Shown here one piece after another: positions 8,183-16,195 of a stretch of 27,601 nucleotides of DNA (position 1 is its first letter; each line of letters starts with the position of its first letter). Origin of the DNA: Candidatus Baldrarchaeota archaeon (lineage in GTDB: Archaea; Asgardarchaeota; Baldrarchaeia; Baldrarchaeales; DXJG01). The stretch is taken from positions 1-27,601 of the forward strand of contig JAUQZC010000070.1 in assembly GCA_030587435.1 (NCBI GenBank), in the 5' to 3' direction. The notes under the pieces are model-generated. The model worked only from the letters and a program-made list of their open reading frames with translations, searched no databases and was not told the origin of the DNA. The position numbers and the translations under genes were made by a program.

Positions 8183-9793
8183 ATGTGTCACACACATTTT
8201 TATGTTCTAGTACCTATTACAACAATTGTCTTCAATACCCTTCAAATTCGCTGGGAGGTATCTCCTTTCACTAATCAAAATGGATATAAAAATATTGTTG
8301 CAAAAATCTTACGAGAAATGCGAGAAGAAAAGAATATCGAACCACTTTTCCAAGTGTTAGGTGATAATGTAAGTTTAGATATGAATACTTTACATAAAAT
8401 TGCCTCAAATATGGGAAACGTTAACGATAGGTATTATAGCGATAAAAATCCATATGCAAACCTGAAAGATACTGTGTTACACGCCTTAATACTTAATTTG
8501 GCAAAAAATATGAAGGACAAAAGGAAAACGGAAATATTAATGGAGTTAATAAATTTCTTACCATCAAATATGGCTGGTAGAGAGAGAAAATATGAACCAA
8601 AAACGTATATCCTAAGTCCTTATCTTGAGATGTTATTTGTAAGAGAAGACTCAGAAAAAATTTTAAAGCAAATAACAGTAGAAACCATCAAGAACATTGT
8701 AGATTATTCTGTGCTCCAAATTTGTAGAAAAATCGTAAAATGCATTAGAAAACATATTTTTAATGGCATATTTCCGTCTAAGAGATTTAATGCACTAGAA
8801 TATAGACTTTTTCAAAAAATGTTTGAGAAGCCACGCAAACCTTATAAAGATATAATTAAGGGGACAAATATACAACCTAGAAAAGGATACTCACTACTAA
8901 ATCGTATAAAGAATCATGTGAAGTTCATAGCGATACCCCAAGCTAATATAGGTGGATTTAAGAACTTTTTTGTGCTTTTAGAAGAAGCAGATCCGGAAGA
9001 ACTACTGAACATACCTTTCAAATGTCCATTCATCGATGTTTATGAGTGTTTTGACCTTCTGTGCGGTAAAACTGCCATAGGAGCTTTGCTTTGGACAAAA
9101 AATATAAAATCTTTTGTAGAATGGGCGAAAAAGAAAAAACGGTATACTACTCGGTTTTTAGCATGTAGAACTTCCGAATGGAAATTTAATACAAACCTTA
9201 ACCTCTATGATTATCAGAATGGGTTATGGAACTTAGATTGGGAAAAACTTTCCGAATGGCTCTATAATTTCTTAATAGATGGCCAATGGTGTTACGTCAT
9301 CCCAGAAGCGGAAAACATCACCCCCGTCGAAAATATTTCTTTGGATGATATTGATATTAAAATAATATCTCTTCTTAGATCAAATTATCGTCTAAGTACA
9401 AGCAAAATAGCTAAGGTTGTGGGGATTTCTAATATCCAAGCGTGGAGAAGAGTCAAAAGAATTCTAAAAAGTAATATTTTGGTACCCATTGTTTTCCCTC
9501 TAAGAATGGGATTGGAAGAAGATTTCCTTCTTTACGTAAAATGTAGAAAAGAAATATTTAATCCGCTTATGTCAATACTTAAAGAACTGCCATATGTATT
9601 AACTAGTAAAATATTCTCGTTTCACATACACGATAAAATTTATCAAGAGTTTTTTGCAAGATTACTGTTGCCTAGAGGTGGGTTAATACGGTTTTACGAA
9701 ATGTTAATTCCACTCCTTGAGGAGGGACGCATAGAAAATTTTGGAATTTACGTCATAAAGAATACATATTCTTTAGATTTCCTAATTTCATAA
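8183..9793 (+). CDS. Large Lrp/AsnC-like transcription regulator
   Basis: A 536-residue protein whose residues about 385-435 are a textbook AsnC/Lrp winged helix-turn-helix (DDIDIKIISLLRSNYRLS, then TSKIAKVVGISNIQAWRRVKRI). The following 100 residues are alpha/beta and could be a divergent effector domain. A second, weaker HTH-like stretch is around 205-245 (LFQKMFEKPRKPYKDIIKGT...). The N-terminal 200 residues are helical and unrecognised. Most Lrp proteins are about 150 residues, so this is an unusual long form. The start is uncertain: ATG at 8183 has no ribosome binding site and begins a hydrophobic stretch; the next in-frame ATG is at 8318. Low GC and high Lys/Ile/Asn content match the region. 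Confidence 0.6.
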   Translation: MCHTHFYVLVPITTIVFNTLQIRWEVSPFTNQNGYKNIVAKILREMREEKNIEPLFQVLGDNVSLDMNTLHKIASNMGNVNDRYYSDKNPYANLKDTVLHALILNLAKNMKDKRKTEILMELINFLPSNMAGRERKYEPKTYILSPYLEMLFVREDSEKILKQITVETIKNIVDYSVLQICRKIVKCIRKHIFNGIFPSKRFNALEYRLFQKMFEKPRKPYKDIIKGTNIQPRKGYSLLNRIKNHVKFIAIPQANIGGFKNFFVLLEEADPEELLNIPFKCPFIDVYECFDLLCGKTAIGALLWTKNIKSFVEWAKKKKRYTTRFLACRTSEWKFNTNLNLYDYQNGLWNLDWEKLSEWLYNFLIDGQWCYVIPEAENITPVENISLDDIDIKIISLLRSNYRLSTSKIAKVVGISNIQAWRRVKRILKSNILVPIVFPLRMGLEEDFLLYVKCRKEIFNPLMSILKELPYVLTSKIFSFHIHDKIYQEFFARLLLPRGGLIRFYEMLIPLLEEGRIENFGIYVIKNTYSLDFLIS

Positions 9794-9821
9794 GTCACAG
9801 TAATGTTTTAGCCACCTACTA

Positions 9822-9920
9822 TTGACGGTTAACCCTCTAAATCTGAAGCAGGTTATCGAAGAAAGAGGTATGGACTTAAAAATAATGGATTTAATGGAGT
9901 TAATATTGCAAATAGTCTAG
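9822..9920 (+). other. Possible gene remnant or micro-ORF
   Basis: Between the Lrp-like gene and the dehydrogenase, an open frame from TTG at 9822 to TAG at 9920 encodes 32 residues containing NPLNLKQVIEERGMDLKIMD, which has the amphipathic look of a real protein C-terminus. No ribosome binding site is seen. It may be the tail of a lost gene. No family was recognised and the call is weak. Confidence 0.25.
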
Positions 9921-9970
9921 TTCAAAATTAAAGATGTGAAGAAATGGTTGTTTAAAAATTCTAATTTTAT

Positions 9971-10996
9971 TTATCTGTGTGGCTCAATAATTACTTTGAT
10001 ACATTCTTTTGCTTCAGCAACGATTCTGAAACCTAAGCCTGCCTCTTCTAAGCTTAATCTATGTGTAATCATGTCTCGCACGTTTATTTTATGGGCACTA
10101 ATTATTTCTAGTGCTTCTGCAAGATCCATGGGACTAGCACCGTAAGATGTTGTTACCGTTATTTCATTTCGCCAAAAATCGGTAATAGGTATTGTTACTT
10201 TAACATCCGGCGGCGGCACTGCGAAAAATAGAATGGTGCCTCCTCGATCTACACATTGCCATGCTTGGTGAACAGCCGGTAGGGCTCCGGTACAAATTAT
10301 AACTCGGTCTGCGGGTCTATTTTCATTTACTTCCCGTAAAATGGTTGGCACATCTTCTTTAGCATTTATTACAACATCTGCTCCAAATTTCTTGGCGGCT
10401 TTCAACCGGTATTCATTAATATCGGTTGCAATGACTCGTTCTGCTCCTTTTAACTTAGCTAATTGAATGTGGAGTAGACCGGCTGGTCCGCTTCCAAGTA
10501 CAAGTACTGTGTGACCTGGTTTTACTTGTGCTATTCTTTGTCCGCGGATAACGCAGCCTAATGGTTCAATGAATGTTCCTTCTTCAAAAGACACGTTGTC
10601 AGGTAGTATGAAAACTCCGCGCTCCACATTTATTTTTGGTACACGGACGTATTCGGAAAAGCCGCCGGGGTCAAAATTTGTTGTGTGTAAAGTTTCGCAA
10701 GCGGTGTGATGGCCACTTAAACAGTAACGACATTTATTGCATGGGACATGGTGGGATACAAATACCCTATCGCCGACTTTATAGCGTTTTACGCCTTCTC
10801 CAACTTCAACGATTATTCCTGTAGCTTCATGGCCCAGAACTCTAGGAGCCTTTTTAATACGGTACCATTCCATTACATCACTACCGCAGATACCACAAGC
10901 CATGACCTTTACCAGAATTTCTCCAGGTCCGATTTTAGGTTTTGGAATTTCCTCTATCCTTATATCGTTATTATTGTAATATACTGCGACACGTAT
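9971..10996 (-). CDS. Zinc-dependent alcohol/polyol dehydrogenase (MDR family) with apparent ATA start
   Basis: A medium-chain zinc dehydrogenase of the threonine/sorbitol dehydrogenase type. Catalytic zinc ligands are Cys37 (GICGSD) and His56-Glu57 (LGHEATG). The structural zinc lobe is intact (CNKCRYCLSGHHTAC, about 86-100). The Rossmann motif is GSGPAG, followed by an Asp (IATDIN) that suggests NAD rather than NADP. The reading frame from the first internal ATG (10903) lacks the first beta strands. Extending upstream gives a perfect family N-terminus (RVAVYYNNNDIRIEEIPKPK) whose first codon is ATA at 10996, 6 nt after a GAGGGGTG site and just after an in-frame TAA. The total is 341 residues, a normal length. 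Either ATA is used as start, or an ATG was lost. Confidence 0.8.
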   Translation of the reverse strand: MRVAVYYNNNDIRIEEIPKPKIGPGEILVKVMACGICGSDVMEWYRIKKAPRVLGHEATGIIVEVGEGVKRYKVGDRVFVSHHVPCNKCRYCLSGHHTACETLHTTNFDPGGFSEYVRVPKINVERGVFILPDNVSFEEGTFIEPLGCVIRGQRIAQVKPGHTVLVLGSGPAGLLHIQLAKLKGAERVIATDINEYRLKAAKKFGADVVINAKEDVPTILREVNENRPADRVIICTGALPAVHQAWQCVDRGGTILFFAVPPPDVKVTIPITDFWRNEITVTTSYGASPMDLAEALEIISAHKINVRDMITHRLSLEEAGLGFRIVAEAKECIKVIIEPHR

Positions 10997-11185
10997 TTTT
11001 TACACCCCTCTTCTACTACTTTCTAGGCGATTACTAACAAATTTTTAATATTAATAGGAAGGTTCAGTTATCTTGCTTATTTAATTTTTAGTGTTTACCA
11101 CTAAATTTGATGGTAATTCATTTTATGTCATAAGAAAGCTATCGAATGGCTTATCAACAACTTAAAATTCAAATATTTCTGGAAG

Positions 11186-11944
11186 CTACCTCATATATGT
11201 TGCTATGACTTTAACTTTATGTTTTTCAGCCTCTACCTGCGCACTTGGATGAACTAAGTAACCAAACAAGAATCCTAAGACGTCTTTGTCTGGAAAAGCT
11301 CTTCTCACCTTCTCTAATATTCTTAAAAACTGTCTAACTTCTCTGGCGTAAATTCTAGATTTACATTCACCTACTATAACAATTTCCTCGGAATCTCTTT
11401 TCCCAATCCCAAACAAATTAATTTGAACTTCTTCACCGTCAATATTTACGAAAGTAGGTGTTAAATCTTCAACATAAATGTTCATATGTCGTTCAAACCA
11501 TCCAGGCACCATAACTCTGGCGATGTCCTCTAACCCAAAACCTACAGTATCACTTAATCTTCCAACCTGCACAGCTAATTCTCTAACAGCATTCGATAGT
11601 TGCTGAACACTTCCTTCTGTTCTCGCTTGTGCTTCTGCTAGCATGTCAACTCTCTTTGCCAGCGTGTTGAGCTGTTCCTCCGTTCTTCTCTGTGCTTCTG
11701 CTAGTGCGTCGACTCTGCCTGAGAGTTTGCTTAATGCTTCTTCTGTTCTCGCTTGTGCTTCTGCTAGCATGTCAACTCTGCTCGAAAAGATGTTAAGTGT
11801 CTCTGCCAATGTATTGATTTTTTCTGCAAGGTCTTTAACGGCTGATGTTAACTTATCGAATTCTTTTCTTGTCACTTTGATTTCACGTACTTTGTCTTCT
11901 ACTACTTTCACTATAAACTCGTAGAGTTCTGGTGTTATTGACAA
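11186..11944 (-). CDS. Coiled-coil PD-(D/E)XK nuclease-like protein (DUF3782 type)
   Basis: A 252-residue protein in two parts. Residues about 10-130 are a long coiled coil containing three near-identical 21-residue (three-heptad) units starting RVDMLAEAQARTEE, RVDALAEAQRRTEE and RVDMLAEAQARTEG. Residues about 150-250 form an alpha/beta domain with EVQINLFGIG followed by EIVIVGECKSRI, the strand-E-x-K arrangement of PD-(D/E)XK nucleases. Proteins of this architecture are common in archaea, often in several copies, and their function is not established. The start is TTG at 11944, preceded by GGTGAT. It stands alone on its strand, with about 210 bp of AT-rich sequence upstream. Confidence 0.75.
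   Translation of the reverse strand: MSITPELYEFIVKVVEDKVREIKVTRKEFDKLTSAVKDLAEKINTLAETLNIFSSRVDMLAEAQARTEEALSKLSGRVDALAEAQRRTEEQLNTLAKRVDMLAEAQARTEGSVQQLSNAVRELAVQVGRLSDTVGFGLEDIARVMVPGWFERHMNIYVEDLTPTFVNIDGEEVQINLFGIGKRDSEEIVIVGECKSRIYAREVRQFLRILEKVRRAFPDKDVLGFLFGYLVHPSAQVEAEKHKVKVIATYMR
11614..11779 (-). repeat. Internal heptad-repeat DNA within the coiled-coil gene
   Basis: An exact 40-bp copy occurs at 11614-11653 and 11740-11779, offset by 126 bp (42 codons, six heptads). A diverged copy in between begins near 11677 (63-bp offset). The units keep the reading frame. Exact identity at DNA level suggests recent duplication or gene conversion. Confidence 0.85.
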
Positions 11945-12155
11945 CTCTTATCACCTTTTACCACATTATACTATTTTGCACGGTAAATATTTAAAATTGG
12001 TGAAATTTTGAACCGTAAATCCTCTTGTCGATTTTTTCACAAATTTGCTATATATGCGATTCTAGATATGAATAATCGTGTTTAAAAAGAAATGTATTGA
12101 TAAATAGCTCTACTTAAAAGGGGTTTGTCTAAAGGGGTACCGTATGCTAGTAGTA

Positions 12156-12953
12156 TTAGGTCTTTTTCCTTTCTTCTTTTATGTCGTTAAATAGTTTGAA
12201 TGCTTCATCTGGTGTTGCATCTTCATGTACAATGGCTCTTACAGCTTGAATCATTGCAACGGGGTCTTCGGATTGGAATATGTTTCTACCCATATCTACA
12301 CCTACTGCTCCTTCCTGTATCGCGTTGTATGCCATTTCTAGTGCTTCTTTTTCAGGGCGCTTCTTTCCACCTGCAATTACAATTGGGACAGGACATGTTT
12401 CCACTACTTTTGTAAAGTCTTTGCAGTAGTATGTTTTCACCATGTGGGCGCCAAATTCTGCTGCCATTCTACATGCAAGTGAAAGGTAGCGGGCGTCTCG
12501 TTCCATTTCTTTTCCAACAGCCGTGACAGCTAAAACAGGGATCCCATATCTTTCAGCTTCATCTATGACCTGTGCTAACGCTAGAAGTGTATCTCTTTCG
12601 AAATCTGCTCCAACCATTATTGAAAAAGCTACTGCACATGCATTAAGCCTTATTGCATCCTCTATTGAGGTAATAATGCCTTCGTGTAGTAGTTCTTTCC
12701 CAATTATACTTGTTCCGCCGGAAATTCGTAGTACGATTGGTATATCGTATTCTGGTTTTATGTAGTTGCGTAGAGCGCCTCGAGTAAGCATAAGGGCGTC
12801 TGCATAGGGTATGAGTGGTTCAACTGTTTTGTCAAATTGTTCTAATCCCGCTGTTGGTCCCATGAAATAACCGTGGTCAACCGCTAACATAAGGGTTCGT
12901 CCGGTTTTAGGTTTAATTATTCTTGATAAACGATTTTTCATTCCCCAATCCAT
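12156..12953 (-). CDS. Class I (DhnA/LsrF-type) aldolase family protein
   Basis: A 265-residue TIM barrel of the archaeal class I fructose-bisphosphate aldolase / LsrF / ADH-synthase family. The Schiff-base Lys is K173 in HMVKTYY, the phosphate-binding loops are GGKK (195-198) and DMGRNIFQS (220-228), and AVDHGYF (24-30) is the N-terminal signature. VKTYY and the GGKK/DMGRNIFQS pair are closer to LsrF (thiolase of phospho-AI-2 breakdown) than to canonical archaeal FbaB. The true archaeal substrate is uncertain: FBP aldolase, the ADH synthase of aromatic biosynthesis, or another sugar phosphate. ATG at 12953 has GAGGGTG upstream; ATG at residue 5 is possible. A small cysteine protein gene lies 30 nt upstream on the same strand. 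Confidence 0.85.
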   Translation of the reverse strand: MDWGMKNRLSRIIKPKTGRTLMLAVDHGYFMGPTAGLEQFDKTVEPLIPYADALMLTRGALRNYIKPEYDIPIVLRISGGTSIIGKELLHEGIITSIEDAIRLNACAVAFSIMVGADFERDTLLALAQVIDEAERYGIPVLAVTAVGKEMERDARYLSLACRMAAEFGAHMVKTYYCKDFTKVVETCPVPIVIAGGKKRPEKEALEMAYNAIQEGAVGVDMGRNIFQSEDPVAMIQAVRAIVHEDATPDEAFKLFNDIKEERKKT

Positions 12954-12983
12954 TTTAATAACACCCTCTCTCTTAATTTCGAG

Positions 12984-13196
12984 TTATTTTTTAGGCTTAA
13001 CGATTAAAAAGCCTTTCTCTATTAGCCAATGGTGGAACTGCCATGCAGTATATTTACAATTTGTTCTGCAAATTTGTCTTACTTTTTCGTATTCTTCAGA
13101 ACCCTCTTCCAAAGAGTCTAATTTTAACTGTATTGGGCACTTGACATCTCTGCAAAATTCTCTTCTTTTATATTCTACAAACCCGGGGATTGGCAT
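12984..13196 (-). CDS. Small four-cysteine protein, probable metal binder
   Basis: A 70-residue hypothetical protein with two cysteine pairs, FCRDVKC and ICRTNC (C-x4-C and C-x3-C), separated by about 25 residues, and a basic, aromatic C-terminus (KYTAWQFHHWLIEKGFLIVK). The layout suggests a zinc- or iron-sulfur-binding module; the function is unknown. The frame is open to a TTG at 13217, but ATG at 13196 is preferred because the TATA box at 13221-13230 places the transcript start near 13198-13200, giving a nearly leaderless message. It lies 30 nt upstream of the aldolase gene on the same strand, so the two are probably co-transcribed. Confidence 0.6.
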   Translation of the reverse strand: MPIPGFVEYKRREFCRDVKCPIQLKLDSLEEGSEEYEKVRQICRTNCKYTAWQFHHWLIEKGFLIVKPKK

Positions 13197-13220
13197 AATA
13201 AATGAAAACGTTTTCAAACT

Positions 13221-13230
13221 TATAAAGTTT
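13221..13230 (-). promoter_or_regulatory. TATA box for the cysteine protein-aldolase pair
   Basis: On the minus strand the sequence reads AAACTTTATA, a good archaeal TATA element. Its spacing to the ATG at 13196 (about 26-30 nt) implies a leaderless or very short-leader transcript. Confidence 0.5.
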
Positions 13231-13299
13231 TAGAAAGCTTAAGTTTTAAACCATAATGTCAAAATTTCTCTTTACAGGAATTAATTATAAAAACGTTAT

Positions 13300-13712
13300 G
13301 TAGGCTTTACTTGCCGACTGAAGTTTTTCTATCGCTTTTTTGGCCTACTTAGGGTCGCTTAACTGAGCCCTATCCACATGCACTAAATCTATTTTCCCTC
13401 TCTGATTAATTTATCAGCGAAGAGTGGGTCTTTTATTCCTCCGCCTCCTATCACAAAAGTACTGGTTGTTTTCTTAATTTCTTCTGCGTAAGGTACAAAG
13501 TAACCTTGCATGTTATCTGTAGTTCAGGTGGCTGCGACCCGCAAAGCCCGCTACTTACATCGAGAATATCTAATCCTTCTTCAACAAGTTTTTGCGCCAG
13601 AAATTTACTATCCTCTAACGTTAAGCCCACTGGATGGAGATCTGTTGCGCCGATTCTGTAGAGTAGAGGTATGTTCCTTTACGTGTTTTTAACTTCTTTA
13701 ACAAAACATCTT
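13300..13712 (-). pseudogene. Decayed Old Yellow Enzyme (NADH:flavin oxidoreductase), C-terminal half
   Basis: Reading the minus strand in shifting frames recovers the conserved C-terminal half of an OYE-type TIM barrel: RNIPLLYRIGATDLHPVG, GLTLEDSKFLAQKLVEEG, LDILDVSSG, then after a frameshift GYFVPYAEEIKK and FVIGGGGIKDPLFADKL, then after another frameshift IDLVHVDRAQLSDPK followed by AKKAIEKL. Damage includes an in-frame TAA before RNIPLL (the codon following KEVKNT), TAG in place of the usual Trp after LSDPK, at least two frameshifts, and loss of the whole N-terminal half with the FMN-binding start. Several independent lesions make sequencing error unlikely. Intact relatives act as enoate/enal reductases or as 2,4-dienoyl-CoA reductase-like enzymes. 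Confidence 0.82.
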
Positions 13713-13932
13713 TTACCTCAATAGGAGATAAAGAGAGAAATTAACGTAAAACTCACCTTTTAATAAATCTTAATACTCTAATTTGATAAATGTCTTTTTA
13801 CCTGGAACATACGAAAATCTTCTAAACTACTTGTTTCAAAATCATCCTACTTAAAGCAAGATCCTTATCAAATTAAATGTTAAAGAAATAAAAATGTGAG
13901 TAAAATTGTTGAAGAGGGAGCGTGAACACCTC

Positions 13933-14613
13933 ATGATTAAACTTGTAATATTTGATGCCGGCGATGTTCTCTACAAAGGTTCTAAAAAAGAAGTGGTTAG
14001 AGAAGTTGTAAGTAGTTTTTTAGCTAAACATGGTGTTAAAGACCTTGAGAAAGCCCTTAAAATTGGAGGAGAAGTATGGTCAAGAGTGGAGAAACTTGTA
14101 AAGATAGGTAAGATGAGTTTGAGGGAGGCCCATGAAAAATGGATAGAAGCCTTAGGACTAAATAGAAAACTGGTTAGCGAATGGAGTGAAATAGAGAAAA
14201 GCGAAATCCGATTTAAACTTTTCAAGAGAACTCCTCACGTAAATGAAACTTTAAAAATATTGAAAAGAAAATATAAACTTGCAATTTTAAGCGACACCGT
14301 ACTAAGTAAAGAAGAAATGATTCAAAAGCTACAAGCTTTGAAAATCGATTACAAACTTTTTGATGAAATCTTTACTTCCCATGATATTGGATATGAAAAA
14401 CCGCATAAAGAGGCCTATCTAACTGTTTTGAGGTATTTTAATGTTAGACCAGAGGAAGCTGTTTTTGTTGGGCACGCTAAAGATGAAATAGAAGGCGCAA
14501 AGAAAATTGGCTTAACAACAGTTGTTTTCGCTGATAAAAATGTTGAAGGAGACTATTTTGTTAAGCAGTTTGACGATTTACCAAAAATTCTAGACAAAAC
14601 AATTTCTCCTTAA
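13933..14613 (+). CDS. HAD-superfamily hydrolase
   Basis: A 226-residue Rossmann-like hydrolase with a helical cap between motifs I and II. Motif I is LVIFDAGDVLY (Asp8 nucleophile), motif II LAILSDT (Ser), motif III has Lys in GYEKPHKEAY, and motif IV is VGHAKDEIEGAKKIG. The residue two after the nucleophile is Gly10 rather than Asp, so the usual general acid of HAD phosphatases is missing; Asp11 follows it. This resembles dehalogenase-like or atypical members, and the substrate is unknown. The frame is open from TTG 13906, but ATG at 13933 places motif I at the normal position; GAGGGAG lies at 13914-13920. Confidence 0.85.
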   Translation: MIKLVIFDAGDVLYKGSKKEVVREVVSSFLAKHGVKDLEKALKIGGEVWSRVEKLVKIGKMSLREAHEKWIEALGLNRKLVSEWSEIEKSEIRFKLFKRTPHVNETLKILKRKYKLAILSDTVLSKEEMIQKLQALKIDYKLFDEIFTSHDIGYEKPHKEAYLTVLRYFNVRPEEAVFVGHAKDEIEGAKKIGLTTVVFADKNVEGDYFVKQFDDLPKILDKTISP

Positions 14614-14675
14614 ATTTGAAACAGCACAAATTTATCTAGCCTATTTGTAATTTATGAGACATCTCTTACCTCGTT

Positions 14676-15002
14676 TTATATGTCGTTTCCTTTGAAATAA
14701 TTGGCTTTTACCTCCTCCATTTGATCTTCACTTAGTATTTTGTAAAAGTGCATGGTATTGTTTTCATATTTTGCCAGAATTGGTGTTGCTCCACCATTCC
14801 TTGCAATTTTTAAGAGCTTAATTTTCTCCATTTTTGTAAGCGAGCTACCTTTTTTACATTCTACTATCAAAATTTCCCCATTTTTAATTGCAATCAAATC
14901 GAAGGGTTTTGAGGCAGCTAACCGCCAAACATACCATCCAGCTTTTGATAAAATATTTTTTACCTTATATTCTATTCTCCTACCCTTTGCATATTTACCC
15001 AT
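14676..15002 (-). CDS. hjc: Archaeal Holliday junction resolvase
   Basis: A 108-residue Hjc-type PD-(D/E)XK nuclease that resolves four-way DNA junctions in recombination and fork repair. Catalytic residues are in place: Glu11 (RRIEYKV), Asp35 (KPFDLIAI) and Glu48-x-Lys50 (LIVECKK). The basic start GKYAKGRRIEYKVKNILSKAGW is typical. The frame is open to 15068, but ATG at 15002 has CGGTGA 6 nt upstream and gives the normal family N-terminus. It lies 55 nt downstream of the THUMP gene on the same strand and is probably co-transcribed. The C-terminal tail (KANYFKGNDI) is slightly longer than usual. Confidence 0.9.
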   Translation of the reverse strand: MGKYAKGRRIEYKVKNILSKAGWYVWRLAASKPFDLIAIKNGEILIVECKKGSSLTKMEKIKLLKIARNGGATPILAKYENNTMHFYKILSEDQMEEVKANYFKGNDI

Positions 15003-15057
15003 TTTGTTCACCGCTTGAATTAATGATTTCTGATGAAATATGCATACTAGTGATTTA

Positions 15058-16101
15058 TTAAGTCGCAAAACAACACGTTAATATAGCTGTTATGATTGCT
15101 GGTATCCCGTGTTCTGTTGCAAAGGTTATCCCAGGGCAAAGATTGACTATTAGCTTTGACCAGCGCATAATCCCTGTAGGTATTCCTTCCCTACTTCCTA
15201 TGAAAACATTAATTCTCTTTTCGGAATCTATAATTTCCTTTATTTGCTTGCAGGTTTCCTGATCTATTGGTTTCCCTCTTGCGCTTGTAGTTACAAATAC
15301 CTCTCCAAATCGTGATCTAGCTAACTGGAAGAGATCGTAAATTTTTATTGGAACCAATTTTACCTTTCTCGGATAGTTTTTCTTTTGAATTCTATATCTT
15401 GAGTTTCTTCCCTCAAGTATTCCTTTGAGAAAGCTTTCAAATTCCTCTGCCTTACATGGTTCAGTTGGAGCAATTACAAGTTCTCCGACCTCAAAAGCCT
15501 GCGCTGCGCGGCCTATTCTTACCCCCATTCGATAGGCTCCCTCAAGATCCTCTAAATACGGCATTTGAATAATTGACAGTTTTTGAAGAATCTTCAAGGT
15601 ACGAGTATCCTTTGGTTTCTTAATCGCTTGTTCTTGGGTAATTGAAATGTATGCTTTATCATTAAAGATCTCTATCCAAACAACCTTGTCCGGATAATCT
15701 AAATTCACTGGGTTTTCCAATTTTTCTTTAATTTTTGCTCCAACAATCACATTAACATCTATACTAGTGAAATCGTGTTTCCCTCGTCTAGTTGTTCTGA
15801 CAGCAAAACTTTCTCCACTCTTTATTGTCTCTTCAGCTACCAAAACAGCTTTATCAGCTATTTCCTCGGGATCCGCCCTGGTTTCTGCGAGAACCGGTAA
15901 AACCTTCTCTACTTCAGGTATCTTATTAATTATTTCTTTTGATGCTTTAAGAGGGTCAAGACTTTCAACAAAAACAATCCCATCATAGTTAAAAGGTTTA
16001 GCTATGACTTTAGCATTAGGGTAATTTTCAAGAACATGAGCTGCAACAACTTTCTCGAGGCCACGAGGTGTCTTTAAAACAAGGTTGACCAAAGATCCCA
16101 C
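15058..16101 (-). CDS. THUMP-domain RNA-modification protein (COG1818-like, SPOUT-type C-terminus)
   Basis: A 347-residue protein. After an N-terminal alpha/beta part (VNLVLKTPRGLEKVVAAHVLENYPN), residues about 75-160 form a THUMP domain (ESFAVRTTRRGKHDFTSIDVNVIVGAKI, then VWIEIFNDKAYISI), which binds tRNA or other structured RNA. The last 140 residues contain VFIGSREGIPTG and NLCPGITFATEHGIPAIITAIL, a glycine-rich, knot-like end consistent with a SPOUT methyltransferase. The target nucleotide is unknown. It overlaps nothing upstream and begins at ATG 16101. Its neighbour Hjc suggests an information-processing operon. Confidence 0.8.
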   Translation of the reverse strand: MGSLVNLVLKTPRGLEKVVAAHVLENYPNAKVIAKPFNYDGIVFVESLDPLKASKEIINKIPEVEKVLPVLAETRADPEEIADKAVLVAEETIKSGESFAVRTTRRGKHDFTSIDVNVIVGAKIKEKLENPVNLDYPDKVVWIEIFNDKAYISITQEQAIKKPKDTRTLKILQKLSIIQMPYLEDLEGAYRMGVRIGRAAQAFEVGELVIAPTEPCKAEEFESFLKGILEGRNSRYRIQKKNYPRKVKLVPIKIYDLFQLARSRFGEVFVTTSARGKPIDQETCKQIKEIIDSEKRINVFIGSREGIPTGIMRWSKLIVNLCPGITFATEHGIPAIITAILTCCFAT

Positions 16102-16195
16102 CTACAATCTTTTCATTTATTGAGAATAGCTAAACGTACTTAAGCGTAGCTCTTCATTTTATATTTAACTTGAAATTGTTGCAAGGGTGTATGAA

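Noticed and set aside
7951..8184. Minus-strand 77-aa open frame upstream of the RHH gene
   Set aside because: No ribosome site, no family resemblance; it fills the divergent spacer and overlaps the RHH start.
10748..11026. Plus-strand open frame over the dehydrogenase N-terminus
   Set aside because: It is a shadow of the zinc dehydrogenase, whose extended minus frame carries the family N-terminus.
13510..13692. Plus-strand open frame of 60 aa
   Set aside because: It is the antisense of the Old Yellow Enzyme remnant, whose conserved blocks are on the minus strand.
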